The notes: generated from the sequence alone by a model not told the origin. A DNA stretch of 42,519 nt from Thioploca sp. (GCA_030627235.1 DAOUSL010000009.1:1-42519); one strand, 5' to 3'. Positions 1 to 9,043 are shown, numbered from the stretch's first letter. Program-made: numbers and translations.

Positions 1-156
1 TCGGTGTGGCATTCGGTGTGGCATTCGGTGTGGCATTCGGTGTGGCATTCGGTGTGGCATTCGGTGTGGCATTCGGCGTGGCATTTGGCGTGGCAGGAGA
101 TGTGGTATTCGGCATGGCAGTCGGTGTAGCAGGAGGTGTGGCATTCGGCGTGGCAG
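1..156 (+). repeat. 12-bp in-frame tandem repeat encoding GVAF units
   Basis: Thirteen consecutive 12-bp units can be read. The first six (1-72) are identical copies of tcggtgtggcat. The later ones (73-156) carry substitutions such as ggcgtg or gtagca. The unit is a multiple of three, so gain or loss of copies keeps the frame. The array continues past the left edge. The identical units next to diverged ones suggest recent expansion by slippage. Confidence 0.9.
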
Positions 157-1796
157 TCGGCATAACTATTATAGCCGGAGTTCTACGTCTATACTTTTGG
201 TTACCAGAACTAATTTTAACATTTTTTTTATATTTCTTTATTGAGCCAACTAAAGCTTTACGTTTTCTCCCTACTAAATTGGATGAGCTAATCATTCTAC
301 CTATCCCATTTATAGATTGCCTAATTATCCAAGCTTATCAAACCAATCCCACACTCGCCAAACAAACCATTGACCATTTAATAAATACCACTAATTTACA
401 AAAAACTGCCACCAAAGCTATGGTTGGCATAGCTATAAACGAACTTAACCACTGTAAAATCATCAAAGATATCCAAAACTTAGAACTACACTGGTTGCCA
501 TCCCCACCACCCAAAGAAGTCGGCCTACTACCAAATATATTAGACATCAGCCAAGACGTTGACTCTGCATTACAAAAATCCAGTGTTTATTTAAAACAAC
601 AAGCTCTAAATAAATGTCTAATTGCATTAAACAATCTATCCCAACAAATCAGGTTTAGCAAAGATAGCAATCAAGCCACCCAATTTGGCACTATAATCAA
701 AAAATGGCAATCTATTTTAGAAATGGCTCAGAAAGGTTTACAACTACAAGCTCAACACAACCAAGAAATTATCAACCCATATATTGCTGGAACTCCACTT
801 GAACCAGTACTTACCGGCGAACGTTTCCATGGCCGTCTTGACTTAATCCGCCAAATAGAAAGCTTAACTGTAGCCGCCCAATCACCAGTTTTACTACTTC
901 ACGGAGGTCGTCGTACTGGTAAAACTTCTTTATTAAAATACCTTCCCAACAAAGTAGAAAGCGATTTTTTACCCATAGTCATCGACATGCAAGGCTTAAG
1001 CAGTGCTAATTTAACCTTTTTTGCCAAAGACTTTTCTAGTGAATTTATCGAAAAAGCCAGACAAATCCATAACTTAACTTTACCACCCGCAGAAATTCTA
1101 CCCGAAGACCCATTTTATGCGTTAAAAGAATGGTTTAAAGCAATAGAAAAAATAATCAAACACAAAAAAATCCTACTCTGCTTAGACGAATTTGAAAGCC
1201 TCAACGACTTAATAATTAATACCAATGACCACACTCCACTTAAGTTTTTCCGTCATATCATGCAACATCGCCAACAATGGGTATTATTATTCAGCGGAGC
1301 TAATTCATTGACTGACTTACCAAAATATTGGAGCAACTACCTAATCAACACTCAAACGGTAACAGTTAGCTATTTAGACGAAGAAAACGCTCGCCAATTA
1401 ATCACCCAACCAGTGAAAGATTTTCCTAAAGATACTTACACTCCAGAAGCCGTCGATGCCATAATCCATTGGACTCACTGCCAACCCTATTTTATCCAAC
1501 TGCTATGCCTAACCTTAATCAACCATATTAACCAAGCTAAACGCAAAATAGTGGAATTAGAAGATGTCACCACAGCTATCCCAGAAGCCATCAAAACTGG
1601 TAGCCAATATTTTACCGAACTCTGGAATGATAACGAAAATCAACATGAAGCTATTCTACAAATCCTAGCCAATCAACCAGTTGTTGACCAAACAATAATA
1701 AAGAAACTTATCTTCAAGGAAATAATTAACAAAGAAAGTTTGCAATTTCAAGTGCCTATGGTTAAATATTATCTTGAACATCGAGAACAAGATTAG
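3..1796 (+). CDS. GVAF-repeat membrane protein with AAA-type ATPase domain (5' end cut off by window)
   Basis: The reading frame is open at the left edge, so the true start is outside the window. The visible protein begins with about 13 tetrapeptide units of the type G-V-A-F (roughly residues 1-50 counted from position 6). A hydrophobic stretch follows (about 50-80), then a helical linker, then a P-loop ATPase domain from about residue 260. Walker A is GGRRTGKTS (300-308) and Walker B is ILLCLDEFE (389-397), as in AAA/STAND-type ATP-binding proteins. Glycine at every fourth position resembles stacked GxxxG helix-packing motifs, so the repeats probably form or assist a membrane segment, with the ATPase in the cytoplasm. 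The cellular role is unknown. ATPases of this kind are common in cyanobacteria and filamentous sulfur bacteria. The ATPase call is secure; function is not assigned. Confidence 0.8.
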   Translation, partial: GVAFGVAFGVAFGVAFGVAFGVAFGVAFGVAGDVVFGMAVGVAGGVAFGVAVGITIIAGVLRLYFWLPELILTFFLYFFIEPTKALRFLPTKLDELIILPIPFIDCLIIQAYQTNPTLAKQTIDHLINTTNLQKTATKAMVGIAINELNHCKIIKDIQNLELHWLPSPPPKEVGLLPNILDISQDVDSALQKSSVYLKQQALNKCLIALNNLSQQIRFSKDSNQATQFGTIIKKWQSILEMAQKGLQLQAQHNQEIINPYIAGTPLEPVLTGERFHGRLDLIRQIESLTVAAQSPVLLLHGGRRTGKTSLLKYLPNKVESDFLPIVIDMQGLSSANLTFFAKDFSSEFIEKARQIHNLTLPPAEILPEDPFYALKEWFKAIEKIIKHKKILLCLDEFESLNDLIINTNDHTPLKFFRHIMQHRQQWVLLFSGANSLTDLPKYWSNYLINTQTVTVSYLDEENARQLITQPVKDFPKDTYTPEAVDAIIHWTHCQPYFIQLLCLTLINHINQAKRKIVELEDVTTAIPEAIKTGSQYFTELWNDNENQHEAILQILANQPVVDQTIIKKLIFKEIINKESLQFQVPMVKYYLEHREQD

Positions 1797-1806
1797 TTCC
1801 ATAATT

Positions 1807-1825
1807 CCATAGGTTTTACCTATGG
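1807..1825 (+). terminator. Hairpin after the ATPase gene
   Basis: A perfect 8-bp inverted repeat (ccataggt / acctatgg) with a 3-base loop lies 11 bases after the ATPase stop codon. The T-tract is poor, so it may be a weak terminator or an mRNA-end hairpin. It sits between convergent genes. Confidence 0.45.
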
Positions 1826-1899
1826 CTATTTATGTTTGATTAATTACTATTTGGTAGGGACATAACGTTTTCACTTAATACACTGTAAAAATAGTATAA

Positions 1900-2568
1900 C
1901 TAATTTAGTTTACTAACCAATTCTTGTAAATCAGTAACAATTAACGAAGGTTGAATATCCCAAGGATCAAAAACTACTTCTGGGGAACGTTGGATCCAAG
2001 CTGAATGCATTCCAACTGCTTTTGCTCCAATAACATCAAAAGGATTACTTGAGATTAACCAAGCTTCAGTATTTTTAGCACTAGTTTGTTGTAAAAAATA
2101 TTCATAAACCATAGGATCAGGTTTAAATGAATTTACATCGTGTACTGAAATAATATCAATGAAATAACCTTCAATACCTGCATTGTTCAATAATGTTTCA
2201 ACAGTTTTTTTATCTCCATTAGAAAAGGCATATAATTGATGCCCATTAGCTTTTAATTGCTCTAATCCAGTTTTGACTTCAGCAAAAGCTGGTAGTAATT
2301 TATAACGTTCTAATAATTCTTGTTTTTGTTCAGATGTTAACGATATTTTAAATCTATTGCAAGTATAATCCAATGCTTGTTTAATACACATACTAAATGC
2401 TTCATACTGTTTCATCAAACCTTTCCGAAAAGAATATTCCAATTGTTTTTCTCGCCAAGCTGAGGAAAAATCAACTGCAATATCTCCCAACCAATTTTGT
2501 AAGATTGGTACTAATCCTTGCGTATTGATTAAAGTACCATACACATCAAAAGCTAAAGTTAATTTCAT
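1900..2568 (-). CDS. Haloacid dehalogenase, type II (HAD superfamily)
   Basis: The 222-residue protein has the full HAD motif set in the order of the L-2-haloacid dehalogenase subfamily. Motif I is FDVYGTL with nucleophile Asp8. Motif II is FSNG, followed by the conserved lysine in FKPDP and the late motif SSNPFDVIGA. Family members hydrolyse 2-haloalkanoic acids to 2-hydroxy acids through an aspartyl ester intermediate, in the cytoplasm. Many environmental members annotated this way have unknown natural substrates, so dehalogenase chemistry is a family inference. The ATG start gives the usual N-terminus for the family. The gene stands alone between the convergent ATPase gene and a repeat-bearing intergenic region. 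Confidence 0.88.
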   Translation of the reverse strand: MKLTLAFDVYGTLINTQGLVPILQNWLGDIAVDFSSAWREKQLEYSFRKGLMKQYEAFSMCIKQALDYTCNRFKISLTSEQKQELLERYKLLPAFAEVKTGLEQLKANGHQLYAFSNGDKKTVETLLNNAGIEGYFIDIISVHDVNSFKPDPMVYEYFLQQTSAKNTEAWLISSNPFDVIGAKAVGMHSAWIQRSPEVVFDPWDIQPSLIVTDLQELVSKLN

Positions 2569-2604
2569 TAATTATACCTTTTCAAATAAATTGTTATAGT
2601 AATT

Positions 2605-2683
2605 GGGTGCTTCGTCTCTATCAGTTTTTAAATAATCTTGCACAATCTCTGCTACCCGAAATAAGAGATAGCGTTATGCACCC
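2605..2683. repeat. Imperfect palindromic intergenic element
   Basis: In the roughly 300-base gap between the dehalogenase gene and rsmE, gggtgc (2605-2610) is matched by gcaccc (2678-2683), with further imperfect pairing inside (tctctatc region against gagata). The rest of the gap shows no reading frame or RNA gene that I can support. The element resembles the short palindromes scattered elsewhere in the window but is too diverged to group with them. Confidence 0.35.
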
Positions 2684-2869
2684 TACAATCTAACTTTTGT
2701 TAAGTATATATCTGATACAAAAATAACGTATGAAATTTTATATGTAAGTTGTTGCTAACCAAATTATAAATTAGATCTAGCCTATGTTATAATCACTTTT
2801 AGACTTAAAATTTTTTATAAACTAACTAATTGGCAAAAATTACCAAACTTGGAATCCTATTTACGAATT

Positions 2870-3601
2870 ATGCGTAGTTCTCGTTTATTTGTAGACATAT
2901 CATTATCAGTTGGGCAAGAATTTGTTTTAGCAAAAGATTTATCTCATTATCTATTGAATGTATTACGCAAACGAATCGGTTCTTCAATAACTTTATTTAA
3001 TGGAAAAGGTGGTGAATATGTTGCTAATTTAGTTAGCATAACTAAAAAACTAGCTAAATTACAAATCTATGAATATAAAAATATTGATCGTGAATCACCA
3101 TTAAAATTAACATTAGTACAAGCAGTTTCTCGACCCGAACATATGGACTATACCATTCAAAAGGCAGTAGAATTAGGTGTCCAAAATATAGTGCCGGTGA
3201 TAACAGAACGTAGTCCACCACTACATAAGATTGACAAACGTAAACGACATTGGGATAAAATTATCGCTAGTGCTTGTGAACAATCTGGCAGAAACCGTTT
3301 ACCGCAGTTGCACGACGCAATTCCATTAATAATTTGGTTATCTAAACCTCAAATTGGTGATTGTTTAGTTCTATCTCCAACTGGAAGCCGCAGCTTATGT
3401 GTATCTTTATCCAGACACGATATTCAGCATCCAATAACAGTATTAGTTGGCCCAGAAGGAGGTTTATCTGAAATAGAAATAGAATCAGCAATTGAAGTTG
3501 GTTATTTAGATATCAATTTAGGTAAACGTATATTACGCACTGAAACAGCGGCTACTACAGTCTTATCAATTTGTCAAATATGGCATGGTGATTTATGCTA
3601 A
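2870..3601 (+). CDS. rsmE: 16S rRNA (uracil-1498-N3)-methyltransferase RsmE
   Basis: RsmE methylates N3 of U1498 in 16S rRNA using S-adenosylmethionine, acting on the assembled 30S subunit. The N-terminal part (MRSSRLFV onward) matches the PUA-like domain. The C-terminal SPOUT/trefoil-knot domain has the family signatures VLVGPEGGLS and LGKRILRTETA. I chose the ATG at 2870 (243 residues). An in-frame TTG seven codons upstream (2849) would add residues that family members lack, whereas MRSSRLF fits the usual N-terminus. The stop codon is one base from the stop of the convergent ruvX gene, so no separate terminator fits between them. Confidence 0.93.
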   Translation: MRSSRLFVDISLSVGQEFVLAKDLSHYLLNVLRKRIGSSITLFNGKGGEYVANLVSITKKLAKLQIYEYKNIDRESPLKLTLVQAVSRPEHMDYTIQKAVELGVQNIVPVITERSPPLHKIDKRKRHWDKIIASACEQSGRNRLPQLHDAIPLIIWLSKPQIGDCLVLSPTGSRSLCVSLSRHDIQHPITVLVGPEGGLSEIEIESAIEVGYLDINLGKRILRTETAATTVLSICQIWHGDLC

Positions 3602-3602
3602 T

Positions 3603-3986
3603 TTATGGATAAAACTCACTGAACCAAGTTTCTAAAATAATTTTGGCAGCAACAGCATCTAATTGGCCTGACACTATTTCAGCAGCAGCGGCTGAGGATA
3701 ATCTTTCATCGATAGTATGTATTGGTACATGATAACGTCCATGTAACTTCCGACAAAAACGTTGAACTGCAACAGTCATTATACTGTCTGATCCGTCATT
3801 ATGTTTAGGCAAACCAACTACTATTTCATGCGGTTGCCATTCTTTTACTAAGGCATTAATACTTGCCCAGTCTATTTGTTTATTTTTAACTGATACAATT
3901 GCTAAAGGACTAGCTGTTTTAGTAATAATTTGTCCTATTGCTACTCCAATTCTTTTACTACCATAATCAAATCCCATGAAATACAT
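3603..3986 (-). CDS. ruvX: YqgF/RuvX family putative pre-16S rRNA nuclease
   Basis: This 127-residue protein has the RNase H-like fold signature of the YqgF family. FDYGSKRIGVA near the N-terminus carries the first catalytic aspartate (Asp7), IVVGLP lies in the middle and DERLSS near residue 93. Family members (YqgF in E. coli) process the 5' end of 16S rRNA precursor and were earlier called putative Holliday junction resolvases. The protein is a little shorter than the E. coli one. An alternative start at Met4 (MGFDYG) is possible. In many gammaproteobacteria yqgF follows yqgE and lies near rsmE and gshB. Here only the rsmE neighbourhood remains, in convergent orientation. Confidence 0.9.
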   Translation of the reverse strand: MYFMGFDYGSKRIGVAIGQIITKTASPLAIVSVKNKQIDWASINALVKEWQPHEIVVGLPKHNDGSDSIMTVAVQRFCRKLHGRYHVPIHTIDERLSSAAAAEIVSGQLDAVAAKIILETWFSEFYP

Positions 3987-4087
3987 TTTTATAGCCGTTT
4001 AAGTTTATATCTTATTTCAGTATAATATATAAACCTAAGTATAATTAAATGAATTTATCCTATTTCAATCGACACTGAGAAAAATTT

Positions 4088-5191
4088 ATGCAAGATAAAT
4101 TGTTAATTGTTGATGATATTCCAGCTAATATCAGCTTATTATTAGATTTTTTAACTGATGTTGGCTTTAAAGTATTAGTAGCTAAAGATGGTGAAGCAGC
4201 TATAAAAAAAGCTGAATATGCTAATCCAGATCTAATTTTATTAGACGTAATGATGCCAGGTATAGATGGATTTGAAGTTTGCAAAAGATTAAAATCCCTA
4301 CCAACAACCCAAAATATTCCTATTATTTTTATGACTGCATTGTCAGATACTGTTGATAAAGTTAAAGGTTTTTCATTGGGAGCAGTAGATTATATTACTA
4401 AACCATTACAAGCTGAAGAAGTTTTAGCTAGGGTTTCATCACATTTAAATTTACGCAAGTTACAACAACAATTAGAAGATGAAATTAAAGTTAGTGATAT
4501 TTATGCAGCTGAGTTAGAAGAACGTAATTTAGAATTAAAGTCTTTTGCTCATACTGTTGCTCATGATTTAAGAGGGCCTTTAACTGGAATAATGGCTCTT
4601 AGTGATAGACTATTAACCACTGATAATGGAGTCCAATTACCTAAATATTTACAACTAATTAGTGATTCTGGGCAAAAAATGCTAGAAATTATTAATGCAT
4701 TGTTATTATTAGCTGGAGTTTCTCAACAACATACAATTAGAACTGAAGCTATTGATATGAATGATATTATAAATCAAGTTTTGGATAAAAGAATAAGTCA
4801 TTTAATCAAAGAATTACAAGGTGAAATAGTTTTTCCAGATACTTGGCCAATAGCAAATAGTTATGCTCCTTGGGTTGAAGAAGTATGGGCAAATTACATT
4901 AGTAATGGTCTAAAATATGGTGGTAGACCACCAAAATTAGAATTAGGAGCAAATATTCAAGAAGATAATATGATAAGATTTTGGATACATGATAATGGCG
5001 TTGGTCTTTCTAAATTATCTCAATCTAAACTATTCACTCCCTTTACACGTTTACACGATGATAATGTAGATGGGTATGGTTTGGGTTTATCTATAGTAAG
5101 ACAGGTAGTAGAAAAACTTGGTGGAGAAATTGGAATAGAAAGTATTGAAGGGAAAGGCAGTACATTTTATTTTACATTACCTGCTATGTAA
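4088..5191 (+). CDS. Receiver-histidine kinase hybrid signalling protein
   Basis: The 367-residue soluble protein starts with a CheY-like receiver domain: acidic pair Asp9/Asp10, phospho-acceptor Asp53 in LLDVMMPG, Thr83 and Lys105. A coiled-coil linker (about 120-150) leads to a HisKA dimerisation helix with the phosphorylation site His159 (AHDLRGPL). A HATPase_c domain follows, with N-box Asn269/Asn273, G1 box DNGVG (302-306) and G2 box GYGLG (329-333). There is no membrane segment. This receiver-first arrangement suits a kinase controlled by phosphorylation from another kinase, possibly a relay element. No dedicated response regulator lies next to it. It is transcribed divergently from ruvX across a 101-base gap, and its 3' end is 7 bases from the convergent DUF2809 gene. 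Confidence 0.9.
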   Translation: MQDKLLIVDDIPANISLLLDFLTDVGFKVLVAKDGEAAIKKAEYANPDLILLDVMMPGIDGFEVCKRLKSLPTTQNIPIIFMTALSDTVDKVKGFSLGAVDYITKPLQAEEVLARVSSHLNLRKLQQQLEDEIKVSDIYAAELEERNLELKSFAHTVAHDLRGPLTGIMALSDRLLTTDNGVQLPKYLQLISDSGQKMLEIINALLLLAGVSQQHTIRTEAIDMNDIINQVLDKRISHLIKELQGEIVFPDTWPIANSYAPWVEEVWANYISNGLKYGGRPPKLELGANIQEDNMIRFWIHDNGVGLSKLSQSKLFTPFTRLHDDNVDGYGLGLSIVRQVVEKLGGEIGIESIEGKGSTFYFTLPAM

Positions 5192-5198
5192 TAAATGT

Positions 5199-5588
5199 TC
5201 ATCCATATTTTTTCCAAAATCCAACTTCTATTAAGGAACCAATAGTAATGCCAAATGTATAGCAAACTAAATCACTCCATAAAAACCCGCGGCCAATGAT
5301 TAAAGCTATGAATTTATTTTGACGAATTTCATCAATCCAAGATTCATGGTATAACTGACTAAATTCAATACAAAATGAAAAAGATAAGGCAATAAGCACG
5401 ATTTTTAATATTGAAGCTGTTGGAAAAATAAAGCCTACTATAAAAAATACCATTAACGCCCATAATGTATCGCCAGCATAAGCATCTATAAAAGGTGATA
5501 ATGGATAATGTCGTGAAAATAATCCTAATATTATTACTAATACTATAACTATTGCATAAAGAATACGATTTCTATTAATTAATTTCAT
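5199..5588 (-). CDS. DUF2809 family membrane protein
   Basis: The protein of about 129 residues has several hydrophobic segments: residues about 8-25 (YAIVIVLVIILGLF), 40-60, 62-80, and a C-terminal one ending GSLIEVGFW. It carries the polar motifs typical of DUF2809 proteins, SRHYP near the first helix, DTLWA after it, and EFSQLY. I prefer the ATG at 5588 (MKLINRNR) to a TTG five codons upstream. Function of the family is unknown; predicted to sit in the inner membrane. It lies downstream of rpoS on the same strand, but a strong hairpin (5631-5677) separates them, so it is probably not part of the rpoS transcript. Confidence 0.75.
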   Translation of the reverse strand: MKLINRNRILYAIVIVLVIILGLFSRHYPLSPFIDAYAGDTLWALMVFFIVGFIFPTASILKIVLIALSFSFCIEFSQLYHESWIDEIRQNKFIALIIGRGFLWSDLVCYTFGITIGSLIEVGFWKKYG

Positions 5589-5630
5589 GTAAATATTTAA
5601 CAAGTAAGCTTATTAGTTTTAAAACCAATA

Positions 5631-5677
5631 TGTCACAATTGTCAAAGATAATAATTGTTCATCTTTGAAACGTGACA
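5631..5677 (-). terminator. Long hairpin downstream of rpoS
   Basis: Arms tgtcac...tcaaagat (5631-5636 and 5642-5649) pair with atctttga...gtgaca (5661-5668 and 5672-5677). This gives a 14-bp two-part stem with a small internal loop, 19 bases after the rpoS stop codon. It probably ends the lipoprotein-rpoS transcript. Confidence 0.6.
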
Positions 5678-5695
5678 TTATTCAAATGTATATAA

Positions 5696-6604
5696 TTAAC
5701 GTAATAAATTATCCAATGAAAATCCTTCTCGTTGTAGCAAATCATGTAAGCGTTTCATAGCAGTCATTTGAATTTGGCGTACTCTTTCTCTAGTAAGGCC
5801 AAGTTCTTCTCCTATTTCTTCTAAGGTATATTCTTTTTCAGTACCGATCCCAAATCGTCTTTGGATTACAATTTGTTGTTTTTCATTAAGACGAGATAAC
5901 CATAATTTAACATGATCCACAACATCAGAATCCTGTAGCATCAACATCGGATCAAGATTAAATTCATCTGGAATACTATCAACCAAAGATTTTTCAGAAT
6001 CATTAGCACGTTGAACATCCATAGATATTGCTCTCTCATTCCATTTAAAAAGTTTATCAATATCTTCAGGATTTTTATCTAACGCTTTGCCAATATCTTC
6101 AGATGTTGGTTCATGGTCTAAAGTATTTGATAAGGTATAGCTAGTTTGTAAACAAACATTGATTTCTTTTAAAACATGAATAGGCAAACGGATAGTTCGG
6201 TTTTGATTCATAATTGCACGTTCAACTGATTGCCGAATCCACCAAGTTCCATATGTTGAAAAACGAAATCCTCTTTCTGGATCAAATTTTTCAACTGCAC
6301 GCATCAATCCAATATTGCCTTCTTCAATTAAATCAAGTAAGGCCAATCCTCTGCCAATATAGTGACGAGCAATTTTAACCACTAAACGTAAATTAGACTT
6401 AATCATTCTATCACGAGCGGACTTATTACCTTTTTGAATTAACCGAGAATATTTTATCTCTTCTTCTGCGGTTAAAAGGTTAAAATTACCAATCTCTTTC
6501 AAATAAATTCGAGTAGCATCTAAGTCTCTTGTGGTTGCAGCAAATTGCTCTGTTTCAACTTGACATTCTAACTCATTAAGTGCATCACTTTTTTCAAAGT
6601 CCAT
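5696..6604 (-). CDS. rpoS: RNA polymerase sigma factor RpoS
   Basis: RpoS is the stationary-phase and general stress sigma factor of gammaproteobacteria. The 302-residue protein keeps region 1.2 (DLDATRIYLKEIG), region 2 with SNLRLVVKIARHY, LLDLIEEGNIGL, FDPERGFRFSTYGTWWIRQ, region 3 and region 4 with the helix-turn-helix EIGEELGLTRERVRQIQ. The match to E. coli RpoS is very close, with the N-terminus and some linkers a little shorter. The nlpD-type lipoprotein gene lies 11 bases upstream on the same strand, the classic arrangement in which rpoS is also transcribed from a promoter inside the upstream gene. A different group-2 sigma factor (RpoH/RpoD-like) is excluded by the RpoS-specific region 2 sequence and this context. 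Confidence 0.95.
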   Translation of the reverse strand: MDFEKSDALNELECQVETEQFAATTRDLDATRIYLKEIGNFNLLTAEEEIKYSRLIQKGNKSARDRMIKSNLRLVVKIARHYIGRGLALLDLIEEGNIGLMRAVEKFDPERGFRFSTYGTWWIRQSVERAIMNQNRTIRLPIHVLKEINVCLQTSYTLSNTLDHEPTSEDIGKALDKNPEDIDKLFKWNERAISMDVQRANDSEKSLVDSIPDEFNLDPMLMLQDSDVVDHVKLWLSRLNEKQQIVIQRRFGIGTEKEYTLEEIGEELGLTRERVRQIQMTAMKRLHDLLQREGFSLDNLLR

Positions 6605-6615
6605 AATTTATGCAA

Positions 6616-7359
6616 CTAAGGTGAAGTCAAACGTAACCTTTGACCTACAGATAAAATATATGGTTTTGATAGCCTATTCCATCGAGCAATGTTGGCAACA
6701 CTATAACCATATTTCATAGATATCCTATATAAATTTTCACCTTTAATAACCACATGAGAACGAGATTTAAATGATTTTCGAGTTGATGAAGTATTATAAC
6801 CAATCACACGAGAACGAGATTTTTGAGTTGATGAAGTATTATAACCAACCGCACGAGAACGAGATTTAAGTGATTTTCTAGTTGATGAAGCATTATAACC
6901 ACTTGTTTGAATTTCATTTCTTATAGGAGTGGTTGTTTTTATTTGTTGCCCAATTGACAAGGTAAAAGGTGGTTCTAAACTATTCCAAGATGCCAAATTA
7001 CTCAAACTGACATTATAGGCTTTAGATATACTGTATAAGGTATCTCCTTTCCTAGCAATATAGTAATCTGTAGAAGATGACGGAGTTGTAGGATAAGTCT
7101 GAGCTACTCCACAAATATCAGCTGGAATTCGTAAAGTTTGACCAGGATATACCAGATAAGGCGGTGGTATTTGATTTATATTAGCTAATTCTATATGATC
7201 ACGACATCCATAACTATTGGAAATAGTAGCAACATCTCCCCGTGATTGAACTGAATGATATAAATCAGTAGGAATATTGCTTCTACCGTTATTAGTGACA
7301 CAGGCTTGAAGTAACATCAAACCAGATAGAAAAAAGCATAATTTAATGGTATATTTCAT
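6616..7359 (-). CDS. LysM lipoprotein in the nlpD position, lacking the M23 domain
   Basis: The 247-residue protein starts with a lipoprotein signal (MKYTIKLCFFLSGLMLLQAC; lipobox LQAC, Cys20). A diverged LysM-like segment ending PPYLVYPGQTLRIP follows, then a clear LysM (YYIARKGDTLYSIS) and a second clear LysM at the C-terminus (HVVIKGENLYRIS). Between the last two lies a basic Ser/Arg-rich repeat (GYN(A/T)SST.KS, three copies). LysM domains bind peptidoglycan, so this is an envelope lipoprotein. It directly precedes rpoS, as nlpD does in gammaproteobacteria, but the degenerate M23 (LytM) domain that lets NlpD activate the amidase AmiC is absent. I infer it is an NlpD relative or replacement rather than a functional NlpD. 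Confidence 0.85.
   Translation of the reverse strand: MKYTIKLCFFLSGLMLLQACVTNNGRSNIPTDLYHSVQSRGDVATISNSYGCRDHIELANINQIPPPYLVYPGQTLRIPADICGVAQTYPTTPSSSTDYYIARKGDTLYSISKAYNVSLSNLASWNSLEPPFTLSIGQQIKTTTPIRNEIQTSGYNASSTRKSLKSRSRAVGYNTSSTQKSRSRVIGYNTSSTRKSFKSRSHVVIKGENLYRISMKYGYSVANIARWNRLSKPYILSVGQRLRLTSP
6748..6900 (-). repeat. Three in-frame repeats in the LysM lipoprotein gene
   Basis: Three consecutive units of 54, 45 and 54 bases encode peptides starting GYN(A/T)SST(R/Q)KS and rich in Ser and Arg. The middle unit lacks three codons. The DNA copies are almost identical, showing recent duplication. Confidence 0.85.
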
Positions 7360-7459
7360 AACATTTAGATCGTTTGAATTATGGATTAATTGGCAGTCCT
7401 TTGCCTTTTATGCCCTGTATAATAGCTTGCGTTCCTAAAGACTATTATTTAAGTTAAAA

Positions 7460-8674
7460 TTAACGGGCGATTTTTAATTTCATTCCTGGATATACATTGT
7501 AAGGAACTTTAAAATTATTTAAAATAGCTAAATTAGCAGCTGGAATTCCATATTTTTTACTAATGGAACCAAAGGTTTCACCAGGTTTAACTATATGCCA
7601 TTTAATATTTGATGAGCCAACTTTCTGAAAACTACCAGTACTTGGCATTAGAGTTGTTGATGAAGCAACGCGTAATCTCTGCCCAATAGAAAGAATATAA
7701 GGTGGAACTAAGTTATTCCAATCAGCTAAATCTTTTACTTTAAGTCCATATTGTCTAGCTATACTATACATAGTATCACCAGCAGCAACAGTATGATGGG
7801 TTCTACCACTAACTGGAGATAGTTGTTGTCTAGGACTAGTAGGAGTAGGAAGAATAGTAGTAGCATCAGGTGGAGTGACTCGTAACTGCTGATTTAAGTT
7901 TAATCCATAAGGTGGTTGTAAACCATTCCATGCTGCTATATCTGCCACACCAAATCCGTAATGTTTAGCAATGTTATATAAATTATCACCTTTTAATACT
8001 ATATGGTAACCTTGATTTACATTAACACTAGGAGTTCGTGGTTTAGAAATAACTTTTTTAGGAATAACCGGTCTAGGGATAACTGGTTTAGAAATAACTG
8101 GTCTAGGAAATTTAGCTGGTGGAGTATTAACGACTGGTCTCGTTGGTACTGAACCAGATTTAGAAACTATCAAATTCTGCCCAATGCTTAACGTATAAAG
8201 ACTTGGGTTAATATTATTCCATCTAGTTAAATCACTAACTTTCTTGCCATATTTACGAGCTATAGCATATAAAGTTTCACCAGCCTGTACTGTATGAGTT
8301 GCTTGTGGAATATTCGAAATAGGTCTGGATGGAGTAGTTGGATATGAATTAACTGGAACTCCAGCATTATCATTATTAGAAGGTAATACTACATTTTCAT
8401 TAGGACCATCAACTCGTAACCGTGAACCTTTAATTAAAACAAATGGTGGATTTAGACCATTCCAACGAGCAATTTCTACATAATTACGACCATAAATTCC
8501 AGCAATACCATATAAAGTTTCACCTGCTCTAACAATATGATAAGTTGCAGTATTAACATCTTCTGGAGGAGTATGTTCATAGCCAGGCTCTGTTACTGGT
8601 ACTGACGGACAACCAGCTAACAATGCTACAATAGGTAATACTAATAATAGTTTGTAGTTAAAATATTTATACAT
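7460..8674 (-). CDS. Lipoprotein with five LysM domains
   Basis: The 404-residue protein has a lipoprotein signal peptide (lipobox LLAGC near residue 22) and five LysM modules. These begin at YHIVRAGETLYGIA, HTVQAGETLYAIA, YHIVLKGDNLYNIA, HHTVAAGDTMYSIA and WHIVKPGETFGSIS. Pro/Ser/Thr-rich linkers separate them, including a VI(S/P)(K/R)P repeat before the third LysM. LysM modules bind N-acetylglucosamine in peptidoglycan. No catalytic domain follows the last LysM. The gene lies 100 bases upstream of the shorter LysM lipoprotein on the same strand, and the two probably arose by duplication of an nlpD-like gene. It may act as an outer-membrane-to-wall tether or carrier; this role is inferred. 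Confidence 0.88.
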   Translation of the reverse strand: MYKYFNYKLLLVLPIVALLAGCPSVPVTEPGYEHTPPEDVNTATYHIVRAGETLYGIAGIYGRNYVEIARWNGLNPPFVLIKGSRLRVDGPNENVVLPSNNDNAGVPVNSYPTTPSRPISNIPQATHTVQAGETLYAIARKYGKKVSDLTRWNNINPSLYTLSIGQNLIVSKSGSVPTRPVVNTPPAKFPRPVISKPVIPRPVIPKKVISKPRTPSVNVNQGYHIVLKGDNLYNIAKHYGFGVADIAAWNGLQPPYGLNLNQQLRVTPPDATTILPTPTSPRQQLSPVSGRTHHTVAAGDTMYSIARQYGLKVKDLADWNNLVPPYILSIGQRLRVASSTTLMPSTGSFQKVGSSNIKWHIVKPGETFGSISKKYGIPAANLAILNNFKVPYNVYPGMKLKIAR

Positions 8675-9043
8675 ATATACTCCTTTGGTAGAAATAATGT
8701 GACTTGAAAAATATCGAAAATTAATCTATTAAAATAATTAACTTGGAAAGTATATTTATAAACTATTAATTTTAGTATAGCAAGTTTAATTCCTAATTTA
8801 CTTAAATACTGAATATACAACAGTCTATGAAATATACTTAAGCCTATATCGTACAGTAAAAATTATTACTAGTATAACTTAAAAATTGTTGTGAAAAAAG
8901 TTTAATTTGTAAGATAATATATATCCTAATATAGTTCATTAAAAAATATATAGATTATTAGTAACCGATTTTAATCTACACATTGGTAAATAGATTTAAA
9001 TTATAGTAGAATTTGTATCAACTAAAAGTAATAGGAATTACAA
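8675..9043. promoter_or_regulatory. Divergent intergenic region upstream of the LysM lipoprotein gene and glgC
   Basis: This 369-base AT-rich gap separates two divergent genes and must hold both promoters. Towards glgC, ttggta (8983-8988) and tagaat (9007-9012) are spaced by 18 bases and could be a sigma-70-type promoter. The glgC start at 9044 is preceded by aggaa (9033-9037). I see no reading frame, repeat or structured RNA here. Confidence 0.35.

Noticed and set aside
1-156. CRISPR array or other spaced repeat
   Set aside because: Units are 12 bp, directly adjacent without spacers, and translated in frame.
2849-2869. Upstream TTG start for rsmE
   Set aside because: It adds seven residues not seen in the family; the ATG at 2870 gives the standard N-terminus.
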